Shown here piece by piece: positions 1 through 5,508 of a stretch of DNA of 6,921 nucleotides; within the stretch, counting starts at the first letter, position 1, and every line of letters begins with the position of its first letter. Under the pieces are notes generated by a model. That model had not been told where the DNA came from, searched no databases, and worked only from the letters and a program-made list of their open reading frames with translations. The DNA is from Syntrophaceae bacterium UBA4778 (GTDB lineage Bacteria > Desulfobacterota > Syntrophia > Syntrophales > UBA4778), in the NCBI GenBank assembly GCA_002403175.1, contig DHHG01000309.1, forward strand, positions 1 through 6,921. Reading direction: 5' to 3'. A program made the position numbers and the translations under genes.

Positions 1-9
1 CTTTTTTGA

Positions 10-201
10 CTAGATTCGGAATTTGCTCATACCCCTATAAACGGCTTCGGGGATGTACAGATCTTCGATTCCATCATACAAGAAACGTGAAAAATTAATC
101 CGTACCCATTTGTAGCGCTCATCTGGTTCGGCAAGGACCTGCTTCTCTTTGGATGGCAGAAGTTTCGGAGAATTTGTTTTATTCAAAACTAAATTTTCCA
201 C
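10..201 (-). CDS. Small protein of unknown function (63 aa), last gene of the DUF72-csp cluster
   Basis: I do not recognise this protein. It would start at a GTG codon (201-199). The reason for choosing it is a good ribosome binding site, AGAGGTG on the minus strand (206-212), four bases before the GTG. The first 25 residues are polar and lysine-rich and probably flexible; the rest (about 29-63) is aromatic-rich (YKWVRINFSRFLYD, then IPEAVYRGMSKF) and could form a small fold. There is no signal peptide, membrane segment or cysteine pair. It lies 51 bases downstream of the cold-shock gene on the same strand, so co-transcription is plausible. The length, ribosome binding site and position argue for a real gene, but no function can be given. 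Confidence 0.55.
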   Translation of the reverse strand: MENLVLNKTNSPKLLPSKEKQVLAEPDERYKWVRINFSRFLYDGIEDLYIPEAVYRGMSKFRI

Positions 202-205
202 GGTT

Positions 206-212
206 CACCTCT
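206..212 (-). promoter_or_regulatory. Ribosome binding site supporting the GTG start of the 63-aa gene
   Basis: On the minus strand this reads AGAGGTG, followed by AACC and then the GTG start. It is the main support for a GTG rather than an ATG start. Confidence 0.5.
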
Positions 213-252
213 CGTATGATTTTTCGAATTTCATTTTAGAATACGAATCCCT

Positions 253-453
253 TTAAACGGGTCGTACATTAGAAGCCGCCCAGCCCTTCGGACCCCGAAA
301 AGGCTCAAAGCAAACCCGCTGGCCCTCATTCAGGGTTTTAAAACCGTCACAATCAATTGAGCTGTAATGAACAAATAAATCCCCGCCCTCATCTTTCTCG
401 ATGAAACCATAACCCTTTTTCTGATCAAACCACTTAACCGTACCTTCCGACAT
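253..453 (-). CDS. Cold-shock protein, CspA family (66 aa)
   Basis: This is a single cold-shock domain, a five-stranded OB-fold that binds single-stranded RNA and DNA. In this family it typically acts as an RNA chaperone or anti-terminator in the cytoplasm. The N-terminus (SEGTVKWFDQKKGYGFI) carries the RNP1-type motif KGYGFI at about residues 13-18 with Trp8 and Phe9; the RNP2-type motif LFVHYSSI is at about 26-33. The length matches the family's usual 65-70 residues. The start is the ATG at 453, nine bases after a full AGGAGG; a GTG one codon upstream is less likely. It sits 50 bases downstream of the DUF72 gene and 51 upstream of the 63-aa gene. The long folded 5' leader known for some csp mRNAs would have to lie inside the intergenic gap here, so cold induction by that route is not evident. 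The family call is secure; cold induction is not shown. Confidence 0.96.
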   Translation of the reverse strand: MSEGTVKWFDQKKGYGFIEKDEGGDLFVHYSSIDCDGFKTLNEGQRVCFEPFRGPKGWAASNVRPV

Positions 454-462
454 CACACCATA

Positions 463-468
463 CCTCCT
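463..468 (-). promoter_or_regulatory. Shine-Dalgarno AGGAGG of the cold-shock gene
   Basis: The minus strand reads AGAGGAGGT here, a near-perfect complement of the 16S rRNA 3' end, nine bases from the ATG at 453. It is the strongest ribosome binding site in the window and implies high translation. Confidence 0.8.
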
Positions 469-503
469 CTTCTTAATTTATAAATTCCCAGCATCGCAGG
501 CTG

Positions 504-1391
504 TTATGGACATACAAAGGAACCGCTATTAATTCCTTTGAAATTGGCTTCTGTATTCCTTTTTTTTGCAATTTTGCCTTTGGATTCTAACCGCTTCATG
601 CCATTTCCATCAGATATAGCTTTTAGCGCCCATTCTTCTCCCGTTGAATTATTCATTTCCATAGGGGATTCGATCATTTTTTTCAGCTTAACGGCCTCTC
701 GTGCAGCACAACCGGTTTCGGTTCCATCAAAGTAGCAGAAAATCTCTTTCCCTTGGTCGGCCAGATCAGAAAGCGTTCCCGCCCACTCGGAAAGAACTTC
801 CGGATCATATTCTCCTTTGAGCATCTTCGAGCCATGTAGCCGGATATACACATAATCAGCCGTCACAATCTGGGGAGATGTTCTGGAACCGACCTGATAT
901 ATGCAAAGCGCCGAGTTATGGGCCTTCAGCATATCGTAAGTTTCGGAATTGAACCAACTGGCATCTCGAAATTCAAAAGCATAACGATAATCTGACGGAA
1001 GCGCATCTAGAAACAATCCCAAACGCTCACAATTAAAACTCCATTGGGGAGGAAGTTGGAAGAGAATCGGGCCGAGTTTATCGCCAAGTATATCGATTCT
1101 TTTCAAGAAAGGGACAAGACTGGTTCGTGCATCTTTCAGTTTCTTTATATAGGTGATGTAGCGGTTAGCCTTAACAGAAAAAACAAATGAATCCGGAACC
1201 GTGTCTCTCAGTTTAATTAACAGTTTACTGGGAGGCAGTTGATAAAATGATTGATTTATTTCCATAGTGGGAAAGTGTCCGGAATAAAAATCAAGGTAAT
1301 CATTCTTGGAAAGAGATTCCGGATAAAAACTGCCTTTCCAGTGATCGTAAAACCAACCGGAAGTCCCAACATGAATTCTTTGCAAATCCAT
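504..1391 (-). CDS. DUF72 / YecE-family protein (295 aa)
   Basis: The protein matches the DUF72 family (YecE-like TIM-barrel). Conserved stretches run in the expected order: HVGTSGWFYDHWKGSFYP (residues 7-24), the EINQSFYQLP block (44-53), FSVKANRYITYIKKL (71-85), LGPILFQLPPQW (106-117), YAFEFRDASWF (137-147), VYIRLHG (181-187) and FCYFDGTETGCAAREAVKLK (218-237). The biochemical role of the family is not established, so none is assigned. Three ATGs stand in tandem (1397, 1394, 1391). I chose 1391 because a GGGGG run lies seven bases upstream, the same spacing seen at two other starts in this window. The barrel ends near residue 241 and is followed by about 55 extra polar, lysine-rich residues that look disordered. 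It is probably first in a cluster with the cold-shock gene downstream. Confidence 0.92.
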   Translation of the reverse strand: MDLQRIHVGTSGWFYDHWKGSFYPESLSKNDYLDFYSGHFPTMEINQSFYQLPPSKLLIKLRDTVPDSFVFSVKANRYITYIKKLKDARTSLVPFLKRIDILGDKLGPILFQLPPQWSFNCERLGLFLDALPSDYRYAFEFRDASWFNSETYDMLKAHNSALCIYQVGSRTSPQIVTADYVYIRLHGSKMLKGEYDPEVLSEWAGTLSDLADQGKEIFCYFDGTETGCAAREAVKLKKMIESPMEMNNSTGEEWALKAISDGNGMKRLESKGKIAKKRNTEANFKGINSGSFVCP

Positions 1392-1397
1392 CATCAT

Positions 1398-1766
1398 ACC
1401 CCCATTCAGCTTCTAGATTATGATGCAGTGCGCTTCAGAACTCCTCTTGCTTTACACAGAATAATTGCCGGACGCTTTTTCAACTCCTAGCGGTTCCATT
1501 TCAATCAACCGTTTTGGATTTCGAATTTCACAAACAAACAGCTATTAAAAAACTCCTATAGAAAAATTCAAAATCTTGAATCTGTTCCAACGGAATGGAG
1601 GAGACTTTATTGTTTTTTTGGATTGTTATCAATAAGGATAAATTGGCAGGTTATTGGTAGGTAAATACTACTATTATTTGGCAAGTCAAGTCGGTTGCTG
1701 CGATTATCTGTGGTAGGAAAAAAGGAACGGCTATATGCAAATTATGACTATACGCATGCGGGATTA
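1398..1766. other. Intergenic region, 369 bases, without a gene
   Basis: This AT-rich gap separates the end of the REC-PAS-LuxR gene from the start of the DUF72 gene, both on the minus strand. It should contain the promoter of the DUF72-csp cluster. A TTGACT hexamer is readable on the minus strand near 1690, but no convincing -10 follows at 16-18 bases. A dyad ATTCAA-AATC-TTGAAT lies at 1566-1581 and an 8-base palindrome CGCATGCG at 1753-1760, just past the regulator's stop codon. I see no clear hairpin-plus-T-run terminator and no RNA gene. Confidence 0.6.
1566..1581. repeat. Dyad ATTCAA-N4-TTGAAT upstream of the DUF72 gene
   Basis: This is a perfect 6-base inverted repeat with a 4-base spacer, in the intergenic region about 175 bases upstream of the DUF72 start. 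It could be a repressor or activator site, but AT-rich DNA of this length produces such dyads by chance. Confidence 0.25.
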
Positions 1767-3002
1767 TCACTCGGAGAGCGAAATAAGGAATGACCTGAGA
1801 TTTGCTTTCTTGTTTTTAATACCAAACTTGTTTCTTATGTTTTTTCTGTGAAAATCTATCGCCGTTACCGAGATATTCAGAATTTCCACAATTTCCTTCG
1901 TAGTTTTTCCTTCTTTAACAAGGCTTGCAACCTGTATTTCTCTGGGGGTTAAGCTCAAGTATTGAGAAGTCATGTTTCTCATGAATGGCGAGGCAATATC
2001 GTTTAAATGTGACTCGATAATGGAAATGTATGCCGCCTGATTTTCATCAAGCTTAAGATTCTTAAATTTTTCAATATAGGGGAAAACGAGTTTTCTCAGA
2101 TTTGTCAGGACTTTCTCTTCAAGTGCGTTCTTATCTTCTTCCCGGTGCTGAAGCAGTACTTTCAGAGCAGTATTTGCTTCCTCGAGACTTTTAGATTTCA
2201 GATCCAGTTCCTGCTCACGATTTTTCAGGTCGGTTTCCGCACACTTTCGATCCGTAATATCCAGAAGGGAAATAACTCTTTGGGAGGTAGTCGGTATCAT
2301 AGCGAGAGCCAGCAGAATATCCCTTATTTTTCCTTTTCTGTTAACAATCCTTATCTCAACATTGTCTCTGGATAAAATACGACTTCTTTTCAAGTATTTG
2401 ATTTTTTCTGCATCTTCTTGATATACAAAATCGGTCCAAGCCATATTGTTTTCAACTTCCTTGCGGGAATACCCGGTCAGAAGTTCAAATTGACGATTTG
2501 CCAAACTGATTTTCTCATTTTTCTCAGCAATGACCTTCGCTGTTCCGGTACTTTCAAATATGGTACGGTATCGATTTTCGGAGCAACGGAGAGCGTCTTC
2601 CGCACGCTGGCGCTCATTACGCATTTTGATTTCCTGGAGCGCCCGGACAACGGCAGGCGCGAGGCGGGACAGACGATTTTTCAACACATAATCCGTCGCA
2701 CCTTTTTTCAGCAGCTCGATCGCGAGCTCTTCGCCAAGTGCACCTGAAACAAAAATAAAAGGCGTATCGGGATTTCGTTCCAAAGCTAGTTTCAATGCAG
2801 CATCGCCGTCAAAACCGGGCAGGTAGTAATCGGAAATGATCAAATCCGGAGAGAAATCTTTCAGCGCCCTTACAAATGCGGGTTTCTTGTCTACCCGCTT
2901 GGCGACAAAATTCAAGCCCGCATCCCTCAGTTCCATCTCAACTAATTCTGCATGAGCGGGGACATCTTCCAGAAGAAGGACATGTAATTCCTGAGTATCC
3001 AT
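1767..3002 (-). CDS. Response regulator REC-PAS-coiled coil-LuxR-type HTH (411 aa)
   Basis: This is a cytoplasmic one-polypeptide signalling protein with a DNA-binding output. Residues about 6-122 form a receiver domain: acidic pair E12-D13, phospho-acceptor D58 in LIISDYYLPG, S86 in FIFVSGALGEE, and K108 in GATDYVLK. Residues about 137-252 form a PAS sensor domain (ENRYRTIFEST...LTGYSRKEV, ending in the typical LLDITDRK). A charged helix with coiled-coil character follows (about 255-300). Residues about 350-411 are a GerE/LuxR-type helix-turn-helix (LTPREIQVASLVKEGKTTKE...). All phosphorylation residues are present, so it should be active. The start ATG has only a weak ribosome binding site. 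It lies 66 bases downstream of a stand-alone receiver gene, so the two are probably co-transcribed. No kinase is encoded nearby; the PAS ligand and the target promoters are unknown. Confidence 0.93.
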   Translation of the reverse strand: MDTQELHVLLLEDVPAHAELVEMELRDAGLNFVAKRVDKKPAFVRALKDFSPDLIISDYYLPGFDGDAALKLALERNPDTPFIFVSGALGEELAIELLKKGATDYVLKNRLSRLAPAVVRALQEIKMRNERQRAEDALRCSENRYRTIFESTGTAKVIAEKNEKISLANRQFELLTGYSRKEVENNMAWTDFVYQEDAEKIKYLKRSRILSRDNVEIRIVNRKGKIRDILLALAMIPTTSQRVISLLDITDRKCAETDLKNREQELDLKSKSLEEANTALKVLLQHREEDKNALEEKVLTNLRKLVFPYIEKFKNLKLDENQAAYISIIESHLNDIASPFMRNMTSQYLSLTPREIQVASLVKEGKTTKEIVEILNISVTAIDFHRKNIRNKFGIKNKKANLRSFLISLSE

Positions 3003-3068
3003 GTCAAATCCAATCCAAAATTGAATTTCTGAATCGTTGTTCTCGAACAGTTACGGAACACCAGGAGA

Positions 3069-3509
3069 TCAGCAGCTTAAGCGATAAGGATTCTTATTCA
3101 AGTTCGCCCAATAATTTCCGATCTCGAAAATGGATTGTGAAAAACTTTCGTAGTCAACCGGCTTAACTATATAGCTGTTTGCGCCAAGCCTATAACACTC
3201 GAATTTGTCCCTGTCTTCATTAGATGACGTTAATACGACAACCGGGATGTACCGGGTTCGTTCGTCCGACCTTACTTTTTCCAAAACTTCAAAACCGTCT
3301 ATTTTGGGAAGCTTCAGATCAAGCAAAATGAATTTCGGAACATCCGAGACTTCTATGTACTCTTGCTCTCCGAAGAGATAATCCAAGGCTTCGGCACCAT
3401 CTCTGAGAGTAAGTATTTTCCCCTTGAATCTATTTTCCTTAAGCGAAGCGATTATCATCTCCGCATCGTGTGGATTATCCTCAATCAACAGAATATCTAT
3501 CGTTCCCAT
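3069..3509 (-). CDS. Stand-alone receiver-domain response regulator, Rcp1-like (146 aa)
   Basis: This is a single CheY-like receiver domain with no output domain. Key residues are the acidic pair E10-D11 in ILLIEDNPHDAEM, phospho-acceptor D64 in FILLDLKLPKIDG, T94 in VVVLTSSNEDRD, and K116 in SYIVKP. The variable stretch before the D64 strand (ALDYLFGEQEYIEVSDVPK) resembles the Rcp1 subfamily, whose members take phosphate from phytochrome-like or PAS-containing histidine kinases. I chose the ATG at 3509 because family members begin about four residues before the ILLIEDN strand, and GGGAAGG lies just upstream; TTG starts at 3533 or 3557 are possible but less likely. It is the first gene of the pair with the REC-PAS-LuxR protein. 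A role in phosphorelay or protein-protein control is inferred; the kinase partner must lie outside the window. Confidence 0.92.
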   Translation of the reverse strand: MGTIDILLIEDNPHDAEMIIASLKENRFKGKILTLRDGAEALDYLFGEQEYIEVSDVPKFILLDLKLPKIDGFEVLEKVRSDERTRYIPVVVLTSSNEDRDKFECYRLGANSYIVKPVDYESFSQSIFEIGNYWANLNKNPYRLSC

Positions 3510-3572
3510 AAGCCTTCCCAGCAAGAAAACCAATCTCTCCTCGAGAGGATTCAGCAAATCAAGTTTTGCAGG

Positions 3573-3584
3573 ATCAATATTGAT
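3573..3584. repeat. Perfect 12-base palindrome ATCAATATTGAT
   Basis: This is an uninterrupted palindrome centred about 70 bases upstream of the receiver-gene start, next to the AT-rich tandem repeat. Its position fits an operator near the promoter. Its core CAATATTGA recurs at 4852-4860, upstream of the plus-strand HTH gene. Confidence 0.35.
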
Positions 3585-3639
3585 TTATATGATTTATATA
3601 GATGAGCCTATATCATGGGCTCAGATTTTTCCAAAGCTC

Positions 3640-3654
3640 GGTTTTACTAAAACC
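3640..3654. repeat. Perfect 7-base dyad GGTTTTA-C-TAAAACC
   Basis: The two 7-base arms are perfectly complementary around a single central base. Allowing one unpaired base, the symmetry extends through flanking AGCT on both sides. It lies about 138 bases upstream of the receiver-gene start. No T-run follows on either strand, so it is not a terminator; a protein-binding site is more likely. Confidence 0.4.
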
Positions 3655-3813
3655 AGCTCCCATCAGCCAATCTATAAATCAGAATGGAAGACAGCTGCGC
3701 GAAAAATATAGTCTGATCTAATAGGACAGCCACTCTTAGCAGAAATTTTGATTTTAGTGCTTTAAGACGAAGCAGCCCAGCTGTCAAGAAATATTATTGA
3801 GGGCATAATACTA

Positions 3814-4161
3814 CTACTCTGAAACTTCAATGCACCATTGATCTTTCAGATTCGGTTTGAAGGTAATTTCACATTCAAACAGCTCTCTGCTGCGCTCCGC
3901 AAATCCATAGAACCCCTCTGTTGCCAGGGATTCCCGACTGATTGTTCCGTTAGGACAATACCGGATCGGTACATACACGGTAATCTTTTTACCGAGCAAG
4001 GCCTTTCCTTCAAACCGCAGAGGGCACGAGGGCTGCTCAATGTTACCTTCTTTCTTCATTTCTTTTTCAGGAAAAGACATTACATGCGGATCTACCAGTT
4101 TAAACCCTTTTCGATGAGTCACAAACTGAATCTCTTTTTCAAATAGTTCTTTGTTTGACAT
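3814..4161 (-). CDS. Unknown protein (115 aa), second gene of an overlapping pair
   Basis: I do not recognise this protein. It begins MSNKELFEKEIQFVTHRKGF and is rich in charged residues early on. The central part (about 47-70) looks beta-rich (LRFEGKALLGKKITVYVPIRY), and the end has an alternating pattern (CEITFKP, then WCIEVSE). Four cysteines are spread at 46, 69, 97 and 110; two are followed by proline, but the spacing matches no zinc motif I know. There is no signal peptide or membrane segment. I chose the ATG at 4161 because GGGGG lies seven bases before it; a longer reading frame upstream has no such support and would overlap the neighbour almost fully. It overlaps the end of the 97-aa gene by 23 bases in a different frame, which suggests translational coupling. 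Confidence 0.7.
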   Translation of the reverse strand: MSNKELFEKEIQFVTHRKGFKLVDPHVMSFPEKEMKKEGNIEQPSCPLRFEGKALLGKKITVYVPIRYCPNGTISRESLATEGFYGFAERSRELFECEITFKPNLKDQWCIEVSE

Positions 4162-4432
4162 TGCGCCACCCCCAATCTTCCGGTTCGGGATCCAGCAACT
4201 GAAGCCCGTCTTGATATTCATCCGGATGCTCATCGGCCCAGTCATCCGGTTCAAAAATCGAAGCGACTTCAAGCCGCTCCGACGTGGTATTCCTTTCAAC
4301 GCCTATGCTTTTCGGTGCGGCCCAGAACCGATTCTTATCGGCCCGAAGCACAATGTACTCCCGGTTTCCTATCCGGAACTCTGTTCCAATTCTGGGCAAA
4401 TGCGCACTCTGCCTTTCAAGTATTTCTTTCAT
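4139..4432 (-). CDS. Unknown acidic-tailed small protein (97 aa), first gene of an overlapping pair
   Basis: I do not recognise this protein. Residues about 14-41 (IGTEFRIGNREYIV...FWAAPKS) suggest a short beta-barrel, possibly SH3-like, but this is only a pattern impression. The second half is strongly acidic and tryptophan-rich (about 61-90, with EPDDWADEHPDEYQ and later EPEDWGW), which could be a protein-interaction tail or a nucleic-acid mimic. There are no cysteines, membrane segments or signal peptide. The ATG at 4432 is preceded by AGGGGG with the G run seven bases away, a good ribosome binding site. The 3' end overlaps the 115-aa gene by 23 bases, so the two are almost certainly one transcriptional unit. 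No function is assigned. Confidence 0.7.
   Translation of the reverse strand: MKEILERQSAHLPRIGTEFRIGNREYIVLRADKNRFWAAPKSIGVERNTTSERLEVASIFEPDDWADEHPDEYQDGLQLLDPEPEDWGWRNVKQRTI
4169..4173 (-). promoter_or_regulatory. GGGGG ribosome binding site deciding the start of the 115-aa gene
   Basis: The minus strand reads GGGGGTGGCGCA and then ATG. The run lies exactly seven bases from the start, as before the 97-aa gene (4440-4444) and the DUF72 gene (1399-1403). This favours the ATG at 4161 over longer alternatives. Confidence 0.5.
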
Positions 4433-4830
4433 TTCTCAACCCCCTGAACCCGTTTTTGATAACGGATTAAAGATTTATGCCGGCCATACTTCTGCATTCT
4501 TTCCAAGTAAGCCGAAAGCGGAGCTCAGGCCTGAAAACGGCGGAAACTACCGCGCTCAGCCTGGGTTATTTTTGGGGATTTCCTGTGGTAAGTAGAGTTA
4601 AAATGAAGCGAACGGGAATTTTGGATTTGGAATATATCGGAATGGATGATATCGATCTCACCAAAAGAGCATGGACAATCAGGAAAAATCTGAGACGAGT
4701 TTATACCATCTGGTGGTCTGTGTAAAGTCTAATTTTGCACATCTAAATTTTTCCAATCGCCTTAAAATCAATACCCTGTTCTCCATATGCCAGGATTAGA
4801 CTGCCGTCCATCAATTAGATACATGGGAAA

Positions 4831-4868
4831 TAGATGACCGGGGGTCAAAACCAATATTGAATCATCTA
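4831..4868. repeat. Nested dyads upstream of the HTH gene
   Basis: An outer pair TAGATGA (4831-4837) and TCATCTA (4862-4868) is perfectly complementary. Inside it is TGACC-GGG-GGTCA (4835-4847), also perfect, and the palindrome CAATATTG (4852-4859). The block ends eight bases before a TTGACA box, so it lies where an operator for the HTH gene would be expected. Confidence 0.4.
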
Positions 4869-4875
4869 AAATTAC

Positions 4876-4905
4876 TTGACACAAAGTGGTCCGTTATGTT
4901 CTAAA
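4876..4905 (+). promoter_or_regulatory. Candidate sigma-70-type promoter of the HTH gene
   Basis: A perfect -35 box TTGACA (4876-4881) is followed after 18 bases by TCTAAA (4900-4905), which matches four of six -10 consensus positions. Transcription would start near 4912, giving a leader of about 40 bases before the ATG at 4953. The weak -10 is consistent with a regulated promoter. Confidence 0.35.
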
Positions 4906-4952
4906 AATCCGATGTAAGTAGTTTCAAACAGATTCAGAAATGGTGCCGTTAC

Positions 4953-5342
4953 ATGGACACAACAGATTTTCCAGAGCTCGTTCCTATTATTCAGTCCGTA
5001 CTTTCTCAATACAAACGAGAGAGGCGTTTGAGCGAACTTGCCAGGGACCTCGGTTTTTCAAAAAACAGATTATCGGAAATCCTGTGTGGGAAGCGAAAGT
5101 TGACCCTGTATTATATTTTGAAATTCATAGGAGCGGAGATAATCACCATCGATCGCGTGTTCCGTGATATTAATCTGGATGATCTTCCGGGAAACAAACG
5201 CATTCTTGCAAAAAGACTCCTGCTGGATCAGCAAATTGTCGAATCTCTTGATATCGAAATGCAGGGACTCCTTAAGAAAGCTATCAATCAGAAAAGAATG
5301 ACGGACGTCAGAACCATTCTCAAGACAATTCTTAAAAAGTAA
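4953..5342 (+). CDS. Helix-turn-helix DNA-binding protein (129 aa)
   Basis: This is a probable small transcription regulator, the only convincing plus-strand gene in the window. Residues about 12-60 form a helix-turn-helix of the general XRE/Cro type: SELARDLGFSKNRLSEILCG (27-46) has the expected helix-turn-helix pattern, followed by a hydrophobic helix YYILKFIGAEI. The remainder (about 75-129) is helical and highly charged, ending in a lysine-rich segment, and may dimerise or bind nucleic acid. There is no metalloprotease or ligand domain. The ATG at 4953 is the only usable start after the in-frame stop at 4902, but it has no clear Shine-Dalgarno sequence, so translation may be weak. The upstream dyads suggest autoregulation. 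It converges on the AbiE operon, with a MITE-like element beginning four bases after its stop codon. Whether it functions with AbiE is unknown. Confidence 0.78.
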   Translation: MDTTDFPELVPIIQSVLSQYKRERRLSELARDLGFSKNRLSEILCGKRKLTLYYILKFIGAEIITIDRVFRDINLDDLPGNKRILAKRLLLDQQIVESLDIEMQGLLKKAINQKRMTDVRTILKTILKK

Positions 5343-5346
5343 CTAG

Positions 5347-5365
5347 GAGCTTGTCCGTAATTAAC
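5347..5365 (+). repeat. Left terminal inverted repeat of the MITE-like element
   Basis: The sequence is GAGCTTGTCCGTAATTAAC. It pairs with the right end at 18 of 19 positions. Confidence 0.85.
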
Positions 5366-5508
5366 GTTGCCCAAGATCGCGCTCGGATTTGCGTTAGATT
5401 TTTTCGGCTCGATTGAGTAAACCTGCATTCATAGCAACGCCACATCGAGGATTTTGCGATTGAGACACGGGGAAAGATGACGTGAAGACGGGGATGCGAG
5501 ATAGAAGG

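Larger units (their letters stand above)
3510..3813. other. Intergenic regulatory region upstream of the response-regulator pair, 304 bases
   Basis: No gene is evident on either strand. The part nearest the regulator gene is very AT-rich: a tandem 9-base repeat GATTTATAT (3582-3590 and 3591-3599, plus strand) gives TATAAA-like -10 candidates on the minus strand, but I could not find a matching -35. A perfect TTGACA lies on the minus strand at 3787-3782, with only a poor -10 (TAAAGC) after 17 bases. Two perfect dyads (3573-3584 and 3640-3654) lie between these points, as expected for an operator region. Confidence 0.5.
4433..4952. other. Intergenic region of 520 bases between divergent genes
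   Basis: This region separates the minus-strand 97/115-aa pair from the plus-strand HTH gene and should hold promoters for both. The left half contains an open plus-strand frame at 4477-4725 (82 codons, or 40 codons from the ATG at 4603), with no good ribosome binding site and no recognisable domain; I do not call it a gene. A hairpin CCGTT-N6-AACGG is at 4450-4465, directly upstream of the 97-aa gene. An 8-base inverted pair AGTCTAAT / ATTAGACT sits at 4726-4733 and 4795-4802. The right end carries nested dyads and a TTGACA box. Confidence 0.5.

Noticed and set aside
452..462. Mini reading frame ATG-GTG-TGA overlapping the cold-shock start
   Set aside because: The ATG is only one base from the AGGAGG, too close for initiation; the ATG at 453 has proper spacing.
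222..1530. Twelve-base word TTTCGAATTTCA shared between 222-233 and 1519-1530
   Set aside because: About one such AT-rich 12-base coincidence is expected by chance in a window this long.
1679..1703. TTGGCAAG...GGTTGCTG as a sigma-54 promoter
   Set aside because: The distance between the GG and GC elements is 15 bases, not the required 10, and there is no plus-strand gene downstream.
3510..3557. N-terminal extension of the receiver protein from TTG codons
   Set aside because: Receiver domains of this type begin a few residues before ILLIEDN, and the ATG at 3509 has GGGAAGG just upstream. The TTG at 3533 after GAGGAG remains a minor possibility.
3582..3599. Tandem GATTTATAT repeat as a CRISPR or iteron-like array
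   Set aside because: Only two 9-base copies exist, with no spacers and no replication gene; AT-rich promoter DNA is the simpler reading.
3603..3630. Hairpin TGAGCC-N9-GGCTCA followed by GATTTTT, terminator-like on the plus strand
   Set aside because: No plus-strand gene ends upstream of it, and on the minus strand no T-run follows. The stem is only six bases.
4162..4299. 46-residue N-terminal extension of the 115-aa protein
   Set aside because: It overlaps the coding part of the 97-aa gene almost completely, reads as an arginine-rich shadow sequence, and the GGGGG site marks the ATG at 4161.
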